Positions 1 to 11,672 of a stretch of 64,000 nucleotides of DNA are shown piece after piece. The notes beneath the pieces were generated by a model that ran no database searches, was not told the DNA's origin, and worked only from the letters and a program-made list of their open reading frames with translations. The number at the start of each line of letters is the position of its first letter. Position 1 is the stretch's first letter. Where the stretch lies: the NCBI GenBank assembly GCA_013399895.1, contig VXBA01003375.1, positions 248,001 to 312,000 on the forward strand. Direction: 5' to 3'. Both the position numbers and the translations under genes were made by a program. This DNA is from Serilophus lunatus (taxonomy: Eukaryota > Chordata > Aves > Passeriformes > Eurylaimidae).

Positions 1-2483
1 TGGCCAGTATGGACTGAGCTGCTGTTTCCAGGACAAATACCACCTTATCCAGCAGTACCTCAGCATTAATCTGCTTGAGATACCTATCGGAGTTTGGAAA
101 TATAAAAAAGACACCTTTTGGGATGCACTAAAAAATACACATGGAGTATATATGATAAAGGAAATACTCCAGAATACACAGTGATGTTCAAAGAGGGTGC
201 TTCAAAGTAGCCTGTGGATGCTTCCTGCACTCTCTGTCCAGAGGACAGCTGCAGCCAGAGGTGCAATTTATCTGCACCTACCTGTATTTCTCATTGCTTT
301 TCTTTAACTTGAATATCATTTGTTCCCATGAGGAAAGGCAAATATACAGTAATAATGTTACTTTCCATAGAACTGGTTGAAAAGGGATCTTATCAACAAA
401 CTGAAGGAAAGATCCATGTCCTACAAAATATCTTCATAAAGTCCATTTACATTTTGGTTATCTCCCCCTTGACCATCCTGAGGTGGGAATACCTTTTATT
501 TAATAAATATTTCCACTTAAATCATAGAGACTGAATATAACACTTCTCTGAATTGTATGTTACTTAAACACCAACCCACAGAGAGCAGATAACTTACTAC
601 ATATGTTGTGAGCACCTCATGGAGGTTGTATGTGAGAAGTAAATCTGCACAAGAGACACAGAGCACAACTGCCCCATTATCCCTAGCTCATACAGGGGTA
701 TCCATGAACACAGGATACTTCACTGCCTTATTCAATTCCCAGTGATACCATTCACGCCTCTGTTTAAAGACTCAATCACCTAGTGATAGAGCTAAAACAC
801 CGTCACTTAGATTTCCTCATCACACAGCTTCCAAAGCCTTAGACCTTTTTCTTGTTTTCAGTTTTTTACATGATATTTGCCAAACTTTTACTGCATTTTC
901 AAATTAGAGTTTTTGCCAAATGTAAGGAAAAAAATTCCACAGTGATTCCTTCTTATTACCATTAACACTAATATCACCACTGTCATTACCTGACACAGAA
1001 GGAAGTCCTTTAGCTTTTCACTAAGGCTTCTTGCCACAGAATATCTGTAAATGCCATAGGACAGGCTTTTACTGGAGGTCATGAATAAACTTCCAGAAAC
1101 ATTTTTGGACCAGGGTGCTATGAGGATTCAGTTATTGCCAGGGATCAATCTTTAAATTAACTGTGCCTCTGTAGTACTAAAATTCTGCTTTTTCATTAGT
1201 GACATAGCTTAATTGCTTTACAATCAGGGGGAAAAAAATTAGAAATAAGGGTAAAATAAAAACGAAAAGCAGCAAATACCTGCCTGACTTAACCACATTA
1301 AGCAGCATGGTGCAGAATATAACTTAACAGTCCAGTGAACTGTCAGTGGCAGAAGTAATTGGAAATTGGTGGGATAGTTCTCCATGTGATGGGGATAGGA
1401 GTTTTTCATGTCTGTTTTTAATGGGCAAATAGCTCTCAGGGCAGCTTCATATTCTGTCATTAATTTGTAAAGATCCTTTATAATGTAGAAAAGTTAAGAT
1501 AGCAAAAAAAAAAAAATCCAATTACATGTTTAATGACTTGGCATTTGTGGTAATGCTATCTAGCACTAATTCACCTGTTCGAAAACAGTCTATCTTTTAG
1601 CCCCGGAGGTTAATAGAGTGCAAAAGCCTAGTCTTATCAGAGGGTGGGAAAAAAGTGAGTAATTTTTTCCTACCAGTACAAAAGAAAAGCAAAAATTACA
1701 ACATTGATTATGAATTTTCAACTTGCTTTTTCAAGCTAAGCACTACTATTTACTAAATGCCTTTTAAAAGCAAGTAACAAACTTCTAATTGCTGGTGTCT
1801 AACTGGTCCTTAGGATTTTGCAGAGGTATTTGGGACCTCTTTCTCTTTATACCCTACATGAGTACCCACTGCTATGAGGTGTATATCCAAATCTTGACAC
1901 GGGGCTGCAGTGGTGGTGCTGCAAAGCCTGCCTTTGAGATCAAGGCCTGCTTCACTTCTCTATGGAAGTGGGATCCATGTAATCAAAAATATGGTTTGAT
2001 CAGTCAATAGGTGGACAGTTGGATTTATCCTGGCCTCAGCTGCATGCTCATAACCACACTGAAATCAACAGCAGGTGTCTAAATGGAGCTAAGAGCAGAA
2101 TTTGTTCCACAACAGCAAAGAAATACAGCTTATGCAAACATACATATTCATTTACATGTCTCCCTTTATAAGTCACTGCTTTATTTGCATCTCACCCTGG
2201 ATAAAAGGTTAGCGAAGGCATTTGCAATGAATGCTTCCATTTTAAAACATTTAAATAGTCTACAGTATAAATTGCATATTCTAACTGACTGCTCTGGTGT
2301 GAATTTCTAAGTCCACTGAAAGGAAGAGAGGCAGTGTTTACCATGTTCATGCAACAACTTCTTTGCTTAATACCAGATTTGTCTATGTCATGGCTAAACC
2401 AGGATTAGCAGCAGAAACACTAAATGATGTTCAAATTCATACAATTCTGTCTAGTCCATGTAGAACATGGAAATACTGGTAAT

Positions 2484-2510
2484 GACAAACAAACAAACAA
2501 ACAAGCAAAC
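2484..2510 (+). repeat. (ACAA)n-type simple repeat
   Basis: About six caaa units with one substitution (aagc). Too short to suggest anything beyond a microsatellite. Confidence 0.8.
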
Positions 2511-3282
2511 CCAAACTAAACACCTCAGTTGTCACCAGTTCCATCTCTAAACCCAGAAGTTTAACATTAAGGATAAATTCTGTCTAATGGCTGGAACATA
2601 AGTCCTGAAATCAAGGCTTATCACCCCTGTTCCTAGCTTGTGGTTTGTCTGTCAGGTGTGAGCTAATCAAGACTGAATACTGAGCATCCAGACTATTGAA
2701 ATCCAGTGATTTCATCTGGAATTCTGTAACCTCATTTTTTTCTCAGCAGGAATCCCTACAACTTGTACCTGAACCCTTTAGGATCAATTATGGTTTTGTC
2801 CTTAATCTCAGTTGGAGAACTTCATATTACCTGTACCCTGTCATCTCTAATCTGTGGCACAAAAGCCAAAAATTCCAACACACCCTAAAAAATGTGGGCA
2901 TGCCTGGTGCTTAGGGAATGAATACTTCCAGTGTACTCTTTAATGATCTGGGAGTTACAGAGAAAACACATAAATCTCACCTAAGGGAAGGCGTTCACTC
3001 CATTTAATATTAGCTTATAAAAGCAGAGTTTAAGATAAGCAGATCATCTAGGTTTCCCTTACAATTTTTTGAGGAAAACTAGACTGCAAATGGTGGTACG
3101 TCCTAACCTCACACAATTTTTGAAGGTGAGTGTGATAATCTGTCTCTTGAATGCTACTGCCTCCTTCTCTTGACTCCAGCTGAAGGGGAGACTAGCCCAG
3201 ACAAGATAAGTTATGTAAATAATCTTTTGTTTATGGCCTGAATCCTGAATTTGAATGCTAGGAAAATGGTGTCTTCTGTAAC

Positions 3283-3298
3283 TGGATGGATGGATGGA
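3283..3298 (+). repeat. (GGAT)n microsatellite
   Basis: Four ggat units in tandem in intergenic DNA. Confidence 0.8.
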
Positions 3299-4934
3299 CC
3301 AAGTACAGTACTAAGTACCGAATAGTCAAAACTTTTGTTTGTGGAGTTGATGTTTGCTTGGTTGGGGTTTTTTAAAATCCTTCTTACTCTTGCTTCTTAT
3401 TTGTAACAAACTAAAAAAGATGTTCAGCTATTTTGGGGAAACATGGGGTGCAGAGTCAAACTTGTTTTTCCTAAGTTAGTTGAAAGTGATGTGCCCTCAT
3501 TCCCATGGCAAGGAACATTTCCTTTAGTGCAGCTGACAAGTTTTTCAAGGTGTTTCTGCACATCCTGTAGGGAAAGCAAATTGTCATCAAAATTGAAAAT
3601 TCAGAATATGTTTTTTTTTTTTTCCCCTGAAGGTCCTTAGGGCTCTTGAAATGCTAAGTAGAAAACTGAGCTCAATGCATATGGAGGAGATTTTCATATT
3701 TTAAAAGTCAGACAGTGTCAGCCGGCAGACGCAGCAACTCCAAGAATCTTCAAAAAGGCAGAAGCAGGAAAGTTTACTGCTTGTTCGGCGGACACGTTAT
3801 TTTCGCCTGTGTTCTGCAGATTGAGAGGCAGATTGCCTAGGGTCAGAGGGTGACCCTGCCCTGCAGCATGAGCACTATTCCTTCCTTTTTTTTTTTTTTT
3901 TTGTTTCCTATTTTTTTTAAAGTGCAAATTTACATTTGGCTGCAACCTGCCTCCTTAATGATGGATCAGCCTTTTGAGCAGGTATAAGCTCTGACTGATG
4001 GGGCATGGGGATAGGAGAGGAGAGTGGAGAAAACAAGTTTATAAATTTGACATAAGATTTGAATCGCAGCAGGAACTCTGCCAGTCTCCTTAGGCATAAA
4101 ATTGGACTGGCTGGAGATAGGTGCTGCATGTGTGATGTTTCAGCACTTATTGCTTTCATTATATCTTTACTTGCTCAGTTAACAGACTACTGAACTTGCA
4201 AAATCTGGCAGACTGGTGTTTTTTTAAAACAAATTTTATGATGGAGAGAGGAAAAGAAAAAACTGAAAAACCTAAAATCACATACCAGGTCTTCATCTGG
4301 GGTAATCCAATATAATTTAATTGATTTCACTGGAGTTACACTGATTTTTTTCAAGGTGATGGCCTGACTCAGTATTCTTATTTTGCCTTAGTTTCTTTTT
4401 CTTTCCCTACTGAACAGGCTGTGTTGACATTTCATATTTCCTATTATTATTATTCCTTCCCCTTCTTTGTTTTGGGAATTATATGGATTATTGACTAAAC
4501 AGCATTAGAAAACTAAAGTTAATGGGCCAAACTCTTCCCTAGTGCAACTTTATTGAGTTCAAGTTATATAGAGATGAATGAGTTCAGGGACTCCTCCAAA
4601 GAGGGTTATTGCAGAAACTGATTCTATAATAAAAGGGAAGTGCCACAGCTTTGTTGTCATTTCAATGGAAATTAAATGTTGCAAGAAGTCCAGTTCTTCA
4701 TATTCAGCTGATGTGATGAAATCTGAGGGTACTGAGCACAAAAGGGTAAAATCATATCGTGCTTTAATGGATTAGAACAAATACTTTAATATTACCAAGA
4801 ATTCCTTTATTAATGCTGCTGTTCATGTCTACCTATTGCCTGGAGAACTCTGAGTTGTATTGCCAACCAGAATGGCCATCTTCTCCAACATCATTATTCC
4901 TGCAGGGATTTTAAACACATATAGAAGTGGTACC

Positions 4935-5031
4935 TGGGGACATGGGTGAGTGGAGGCCATGGCAGTCCTGGGGGAAGGGTTGGACTGAAGGATTTTAAAG
5001 GTCTTTTCCAACCTAAATGATTCTATGACTT
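4935..5031 (+). repeat. CR1 LINE 3'-end fragment
   Basis: The block has the standard CR1 tail: ggggaagggttggactgaag, then ggtcttttccaacctaaatg and ending attctatgac. The CR1 3' terminus is normally a short attctatg-type repeat. The 5' part is lost. Confidence 0.8.
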
Positions 5032-5104
5032 TTAAAGTTCTCTCAATGGCAACTGAGGGAGGGGCTGACTGACTGATATGACAAATATGCCAGAGGCAAG
5101 GTGA

Positions 5105-6001
5105 GACTGTGAGGGTTTGGCTCCTTGAAATGGCAGAAATGAAGCATCAAACTGGACTGGGCTTGGTAGATGGGGTCAGGGTTCAGTATAGTCCCCCTGT
5201 AATCCAAGGGGAGGAAGAAGTTGGAGACTTTCTGAACTGCTTGGATCCTCATAAGTCCAGGAGACTAGGTGGGATCCACCCTAGGGTGATGAGAGAGCTG
5301 GCAGATGAGCTTGCTAAGCTGCTCCCCGTCATTTATCATCAGTCTTGGCTCACAGGTGAAGTCCCAGATGACTGAAAGCTGGCCAATGTGACACCCATCC
5401 ACAAGAAGGGTCAGAAAGACTTGTAATTACAGACCTGTTAGCCTGACCTCGGTACAAGGAAAAGTTTTGGAGCAGATAATCCTAGGTGCAATCATGCAAT
5501 ACCTGTAGGATGACCAGGGGATAAGGCCCAGGCAGCATGGTTTTAGGAGGGGGAGGTGCTGCCTGATCAACCTGATCTCCTTTTATGACCAAGTAACTCT
5601 CCTGGTAGATGAGAGGAAGGCTGTGGATACCTAGACTTCAGTAAAGCCTTTGATAGTCTCCCATAGTATACTCCTGGAGAAGCTCTCAGCCTGTGGCTTG
5701 GAAGGAGCACTCTGTTTAGAAACTGGCTGAATGGCAACTGGTGACAGAAAAAGAGGGCACAGTCTTGAGCTCCATCAGGGGAGGTTTAGACTTGATATTA
5801 GGAAGAAATTCTTCACTGAAAGGGTTATCCACCACTGGAATGGGCTGCCCAAGGAGGTGGTGGAGTCACCGACCCTGGAGGTGTTAAAAAGTACGCTGGA
5901 TGAGGCGTTTGGTGCCATGGTTTAGATGATGGGTTGCTGCTAGATTATAAGTTGGACTTGAAGTTCTCTAAGGTTTCTTCTAACCTTGCTGATACTGTGA
6001 A
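5105..6001 (+). repeat. CR1 LINE copy, internally deleted, remnant of ORF2 plus 3' end
   Basis: From about 5222 the DNA reads as a decayed reverse-transcriptase region (IHPRVMRELADELAKLL, then SWLTGEVPDD and a stop). DNA-level similarity continues through the palm-region segment ctagacttcagtaaagcctt (5632-5651). Near 5730 the copy jumps to the 3' section (HQGRFRLDIRKKFFTERVIH, HHWNGLPKEVVESP) and ends with gatactgtga at about 5991-6001, so the catalytic middle of the RT is missing. Frame breaks and stops make it non-functional. Confidence 0.85.
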
Positions 6002-8171
6002 AACAGACCCTCATGGTAATCTCAAAATAAATAAGTTGGTTTCTAATCAGGAGTTAGGACAACTTTCTCATGGTCTTAGTAGAGTTGAAACACTTTTTGC
6101 TTGTAAAATGGAACTCGCTGAGACAGAATAAACCAGGTGCTGGTAACAGGTGGTGTGAAGAGAGGGCACCAAGTCCTGGGCTCATCTGAGCACAAAGAAT
6201 GATGCTGCTGGTTTTGAATAAAAGGCTGGGGAAACAAGAACTTGGAATGTTGGTTTAATGGTGGAGTCACCTACTGAGAATAGGCCAGGCACACACTAGA
6301 CAGAAGATACTGTAGTACTTACTGGAGAGTTTAGGAGATATGTCCTAAGCACCATAGAAATGCAGAAGCACATATGACTTTGTCCTCAAATAACTCCAAT
6401 TTAAATCTAACAATCATTAGTTATGGAAAAATATAAAACCAGTTGAAAAGTTAACTTATTAGGTAAAATATCATTCCATAAACCTAAGCAATTGGTGCTC
6501 TCAATTTTCAAACAAACCTTTATGCATGGCTTTGTGTTTTCTAGATCAGGATCCTTGCAGGATCCTCAGCTCTCTACCAGGGTTTATACTGCTGGCAGAA
6601 CACTCTGTTAGAATTTGGACGTTTGCTCCCTGCTGTATATCATCTAGATCTGAATTTTTCTAAGCACATTACAGGGACAGCTTTGTTCCAAGGCTAGACA
6701 TGTGAGGAGGATCATTTTTTGCACTCAAATGAAAACACAAAGTTTGAATTTAACTCCAAAATGACTGATTTTGTGGACACTTAAAATCATTCCATATCTA
6801 CAGTATAAGAATCAATGATCTTTTCCTGTAGTTATAAATAAATAAACATTAAACATACATTTAAGGAAAGGAAAGGTACGTTCTTTTCTAAAATTCATTC
6901 CTACCCATTTTTAAAGGAAGTACAATAACCATGCACTAACCATCTCTCCACATTGGTTCTGAAAACCTGACGATCATTGTGGTACTCCAAGAGCAGAAAC
7001 TCTCTCTGCTGTACGTTCAGCATGTAAAGTCTTTCTTGGCATATTACTAGAGGGAAAAAGGCAGTTGCCAAGTCAGTTTTGTTCCACTTCATTAGTGACC
7101 AAAAGTCATTACTGTCTGACAGATGTACTAAGGGTTATGTATAGTTCCTAGTTGTCTCAGTCCAGTTTTTTGCAGACAGATGTCCACATTCAGAAAAGAT
7201 AAAACAAGTCTGACAACACAGCCAACTTTGCTGAAAGTCTCTACCAAGAACATGGGACCTGGCTGAACATCTGAATGGATCTTATTGCGGTAGTCTCACT
7301 AGGACAAAACAGATGGTGAATGAGGAATTGATGTTGTCCTCTGGAAGATGGTATATATTTCTCGGTAGGATTGAGAGGTTACATATTTCTCTGTGGCTAT
7401 CAGTCGAGTATGAACCGCAAGTGATACCTTTGCTTCAAAAAAAAGAAAAATAGCTCAATTCTCTCCAAAGAGAATTGTGTCATCAGCAGACCTCTCTATT
7501 GCTCCCACTGTTTTCTCAACACTTCACCTCATCAGACTTTTGGGACTTGACAAACTATCAGACTTAAAACCAGAAAAGGGATGATGGAGATTTTAATGCA
7601 TGAAAAAAGTAATGAAGAGTGTCAGTCTCATTCTTGCTATATGTTTTCCAGTGATGAGAATAGCATAATATCAGCAAGTAACTACGTATAGCTAGCCAGC
7701 TACTCATAGTTTTCATGAGAAAAAAAAATTTCTCTTTGTATAATTTTTTCCAACGAAATTGTAAACACTTACATGTGTTGAGTTAAATTGGTATTTCAAG
7801 ACCAATCACACAGGCAAATGTTATGGCACTACAGAGTCATGTGTTTGGGCTGGGCTGTAGCAGAAAGCCAGGGTCTATTCCACTGCCAGGAAACAGGGAC
7901 GACTTGGGGGGCAGCCAGGAAAGGTCCAGACCTGGGCATCAAGCACCTCCATGGGGAAGGGACATCAGTCTAAGAGTGGGAAATTGGAGAATTTGTCCAT
8001 GGATGTGCTGCAGATTAGCAATATGAGAACAGATATTTCTTGTTTGACACACACTTGGAATAATCCTGCCCTAATTCAACAGTTCAGAAACAGAAACATG
8101 CAGTCACCACAAAGTTCCCTCACACTATGCCCTAGATGTCACTCCATAAAAGCAGCAAAGAAACCCTTGTA
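6002..8171. other. Intergenic, no gene recognised
   Basis: AT-rich sequence without recognisable coding, RNA or repeat elements. A frame that opens at 7951 runs on into the antisense CR1. Confidence 0.7.
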
Positions 8172-8360
8172 TCATAGAATCACAAAATGGGTTGGGTTGG
8201 AAGAGACCTTAAAGATCATCTTCCAATCCCTTAAAGATCATTCTGTTCTAAACCCCTGCTGTGAGCAGGCACACCTTCCACCACCAATCTGGCCTTGGAC
8301 ACTTCCAGGGATGGGACAGCCACAGCTTCTCTGGACAACCTGTGCCAGGGCCTTACACAG
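8172..8360 (-). repeat. CR1 LINE 3' end, antisense
   Basis: Reads as a reverse-complement CR1 tail: tcatagaatcacaaaatggg, ttggaagagaccttaaagat, then ggccttggacacttccaggg and acctgtgccagggcc. A short internal duplication of ccttaaagatcat is present (8208-8242). Confidence 0.85.
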
Positions 8361-10477
8361 TGTCTCATACTACATCAGGCACTTTGAGCTGGAAAACAGT
8401 CACATGTGTGACACACATCGTGTCTTTTGGCCACAGGAGCGGTCACTGAAGCTCAGAGAAAGAGACAGGACAAATGATTTTGCAGTTGGGATATGGCTGG
8501 ACCAGTCTGCAGAGGCCAAGTCAAGAAAAGGCAGATGTGAGTCACACAAGCTACTCGACTCAGGGGCAACAGCCCACAGTGTTTTTCTCAGTGTGTTGCC
8601 ACGATTGTTGCGTGCCCTGAAGGATGCACAGAAGTGGCACCAGGGCTTAAACAGGATAATAACCTTGTCTAGCTCTGCATCCGCTCTGTACTGAAGGGCC
8701 CTGCTCAGCTTTACTGTGCCACCTCAGCTGTGGGTGTGTGGCATCCACAGACACCCATCACCTCCGGCAGGATCTGTGTCACCAGCACAGGCAATGACTC
8801 CCAGACAGGTACAGTATATTCATCACTGCCTTTTCCAAGAACTTCAGGATCCTTCAAGGTGAAAAATACTCTTTCTACCTGTGTCTATGCCAGTACCTGA
8901 GAACCGATAAATATAAGGTTATTAATATGAGATAGTAGTATAAAGGGACATTTCTAATTGAAATAGCATCTTTTGTCAATTTTATTGTCAAAAATGTCTT
9001 TCCTAAACATTCTTTTGCATCATCTAATTTACTTATCTAGTTAGATATACTGGAATTCAAAAATGTTGGGAGATAAACCACTTCAAAACATTTTTTTAAT
9101 TTAATTGATACTGCTAATGGCATCAATCAAAAAAGGATCTAATTTTTCCTGTTCAAAAAAATAGCACGGAAAAGGAACACACATATGAAGGTACTTGGCT
9201 CTTTCTGTACACACAGATATTAATTTCTTATTTTTAGAACTGTGAGATTTGTCTTCTTTTATAGTTTTGTTTTTCTTTTTCTCCACGCCCAAGAACAATA
9301 CACTTGCTTATTTTTGTTATTGCAAGCAGAGATTTTACGTAAAAAATGGGCAGAAACCAAACTAACAAACAATCAGAAAACAGCAAAAATTATGAGGCAG
9401 GCAATAAAAAAATGGCAGCTGTCAGGGCTGTTGAAACTGTGTGATCAAAAAGTGAACAATTAAGATAGAAAAAAGATGGATAAAAGATCACCTTTTCTGT
9501 GCAAAGAAATTTGCTAATTTAATTATGTTTCAGTAACACTGCACACATGACACATGCCAGCATGGCAGTGCTGGAAAGCAAAGACTTCATTTTAGTGACA
9601 TATCATTCTGAGTCATGGTCTTCCCTAGTTTTCTTATCTTTCTGGAGTAAAAGGACGATCTTCTGGTTATAGCATCTAAGTGGGAAAAATACTGCTGAGG
9701 TGAAAAAGTCCTTCTGTCCTTAAAAGAATCGTTCCTCCCCTGTTTTGGCCTCTTCCCTCATAGCTGCTGGCTTGCAAGAGAAGATGACTAGCTCACTGCA
9801 TGTCCTTCCACATCTACCTGTTGACTCACTCTTTCTGTGAAAATGGAAAAGAACATGGTGGTTACAAGTGACAATTTTGTTCTTTTTTAGTATGAGCTAT
9901 GTCCAGAGAGGACTTGTGTCTGGATGTGTCCTCAGGATCAAGAGTGCTCTAATTACAGCGAGCTGGAGCAAAATAGCATTTTTTATACTTTTGTTCAGCA
10001 CTGCTGAGAAGATGAGCAGCTGTGGTGGATCATAAAACACGAAACTCCTCTTTGTCAGCTTTGCTTACATTGACAGAACAAGCGTAGGATAGTAATGACT
10101 ATGTGCATATAATATCTGTATTTTTGTCACTTAAAGATGCCCACAATCTGTATTAATACTCAAAATCATATGACTATTTACAATATGTGAGTTGTTGTTG
10201 GTTTCTGGTTGCCTGTGTCTGTACTTACATTTTACAATGCTGTTTTCTGTTAGGTCTTGTTTGTGGATCACCTACTGCTGCTGACAGATGAGGTTTCTGG
10301 AAAAACATAACAAATTAGAAAAAAAAGTCCCTAAGTCAGCATGGTGGTAACAAAATAATCACAATAAGCTCAGCAACCAACCAGTTAACATGCTACACCG
10401 GTGGCAGAAGGGCACAGCCATTTCTGCTTCGTCTCCTTCAGAGAGAAGGAAAAAAAAGAAAAATAAAAATCTTCCCT
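8361..10477. other. Intergenic, no gene recognised
   Basis: No exon, RNA gene or clear repeat was found. The stretch at 8400-8830 is somewhat richer in G+C than its surroundings but has no recognisable product. Confidence 0.7.
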
Positions 10478-10662
10478 CTGGGGGTGGTGAGGTCCTGGCA
10501 CAGGTTGCCCAGAAAACCTGTGGCTGCCCCATCCCTGGAAGTGTTCAAGGCCAGGCTAGATGGGGCTTGGACCCTGGGACAAGAGAAGGTGCCCCTGCCC
10601 ATGCAGGAGGTGGAACTAAACGATCTGTAAGTTCCCTTCCAAGCAAAACCATTCCACGAGTG
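10478..10662 (+). repeat. CR1 LINE 3' end (first of a cluster)
   Basis: Recognised by cctggcacaggttgcccaga, tccctggaagtgttcaaggc and the closing ttcccttccaagcaaaacca. It is followed at once by further CR1 sequence. Confidence 0.85.
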
Positions 10663-10664
10663 CC

Positions 10665-11022
10665 CAAAGCAGGGCCACAGGATGATGCAGGATCTGGAGG
10701 GGAAGCGTGTGAGGATGGATGTGGTCACTTGTTCAGCCTGGAGGAGACTGAAGGAGAAACATCATTGACCTTCAATATCCTCACGAGTGGGAGCGGAGGG
10801 CAAGTTCTGATCTCTTCACTTTTGCGACCAGTGACAGGATCCGAGGGAACAACATGAAGCTGAATCAGGGGAGGTTTAGACTGGGTACGAGGGAAAGGTT
10901 CTTCATCCAGAGGATAGTTGAGGACTGGAAGGGATTTCTCAAGTAAGCAGTCACGGCACCAAGCCTGACAAAAGTTCAAGAAGGACTTGGACAACATGCT
11001 GAGCCACACAGAGTGATTCTTG
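10665..11022 (+). repeat. CR1 LINE 3'-UTR fragment (second of the cluster)
   Basis: Contains ttcagcctggaggagactga, ggaggtttagactgggtacg, aaggttcttcatccagagga and ttcaagaaggacttggacaa, all typical of the region just upstream of the CR1 3' end. It lacks a clear terminal repeat before the next copy starts. Confidence 0.75.
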
Positions 11023-11029
11023 GTGTGAC

Positions 11030-11370
11030 CTCAGTCAGACTCGACGATGTTTTACAACTATCTGACAGGAGGTTGCAGTCAGGCGGGGGTCGGTCTCAGG
11101 CAGCTGGTGACAGAACGAGAGGGCACAGTTCGAAGCTCCATCGGGGGAGGTTTAGACTTGGTATCAGGAAAGGATTTTCCACTGAAAGGGTGATCTGCCA
11201 TTGGAATGGGCTGCCCAGGGAGGTGGTGAAGTCACCGTCCGTGGAGGTGTGTGAGAGAAGACTGTCTGAGGCGTTTAGTGTGGTTTAAACGATGGGTTGG
11301 CGTTGGGTTATGGATTGGACTTGATGATCTCGAAGGTCTCTTCCAACCTTGTTAATACTGTGATACTGTG
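11030..11370 (+). repeat. CR1 LINE 3' end (third of the cluster)
   Basis: Contains gagagggcacagttcgaagc, ggaatgggctgcccagggag and aaggtctcttccaaccttgt and ends with two copies of atactgtg. It shares this terminal motif and much of its sequence with the copy ending at 6001, so both belong to the same CR1 subfamily. Confidence 0.85.
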
Positions 11371-11371
11371 A

Positions 11372-11414
11372 CGCTGGCAGGTCCCTTACAACCCACTATA
11401 TTCTATGATTTTAC
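11372..11414 (+). repeat. CR1 terminal fragment abutting the PIK3C3 CpG island
   Basis: ggcaggtcccttacaaccca and ttctatgatttta form a second CR1 terminus immediately after the atactgtg end of the previous copy. This suggests an insertion within or beside an older CR1 end. The CpG-dense promoter starts about 25 bp further on. Confidence 0.65.
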
Positions 11415-11504
11415 GAGGCTGTTACAACGCTGCAGTCAACAGACACACGGGGGCACCCCCGCGCCCCTCAGGGGACCCGCCGTGTCCGGGAAGGCGGCTG
11501 TGCA

Positions 11505-11531
11505 GGGAGACGGGGAAAGGGAGGAGGGGGG
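11505..11531 (+). promoter_or_regulatory. Potential G-quadruplex in the promoter
   Basis: Four runs of three or more G (GGG, GGGG, GGG, GGGGGG) are separated by loops of 4, 3 and 4 nt. This satisfies the usual G-quadruplex pattern on the + strand, about 140 nt upstream of the ATG. Confidence 0.5.
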
Positions 11532-11587
11532 AGCTCGGGCCGGCGGCCATTTTGGTCAAGGGCCGGCACCGCTCCTTCCTCCCTCAC

Positions 11588-11600
11588 TCAAGATGGCGGC
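11588..11600 (+). promoter_or_regulatory. YY1-like site (CAAGATGGCGGC) in the PIK3C3 promoter
   Basis: The string tcaagatggcggc is a full match to the well-known YY1 core AAGATGGCGGC, a common element at or just after the start of CpG-island transcripts. A second, reverse-oriented YY1-like core (gcggccattttgg) lies at 11543-11555. Confidence 0.6.
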
Positions 11601-11605
11601 GTCGG

Positions 11606-11615
11606 GCGCATGCCC
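11606..11615 (+). promoter_or_regulatory. NRF1-like motif (GCGCATGCCC)
   Basis: gcgcatgccc differs from the palindromic NRF1 consensus GCGCATGCGC at one base. It lies 6 nt after the YY1-like core and 57 nt before the start codon. The pairing is typical of housekeeping promoters, but binding is inferred. Confidence 0.45.
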
Positions 11616-11672
11616 AGAGCGGCGCCGGAGCGGCCACGGGCGCTGTGAGGGGGCGGGCGGAAAGCGGCGGCC

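Larger units (their letters stand above)
1..4934. other. Intergenic, no gene recognised
   Basis: AT-rich unique-looking DNA. All open frames are short (80 codons or fewer) and resemble nothing known. It contains the short ACAA and GGAT repeats, a T-run at about 3885-3901, a CpG-bearing block at 3718-3860 and a possible ancient palindromic repeat remnant at about 4300-4560. Confidence 0.75.

Noticed and set aside
5109..5925. CR1-derived frames with similarity to reverse transcriptase and to the 3' block
   Set aside because: These are remnants of a dead LINE with stops and an internal deletion, not host genes. They are annotated as a repeat.
7951..8694. A 247-codon + strand open frame
   Set aside because: It passes straight through the antisense CR1 at 8172-8360, has no recognisable domain and no exon-like borders. 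Best explained as a chance frame.
10390..10857. A 155-codon + strand open frame
   Set aside because: Most of it lies in CR1 3' UTR sequence, which is non-coding in the element.
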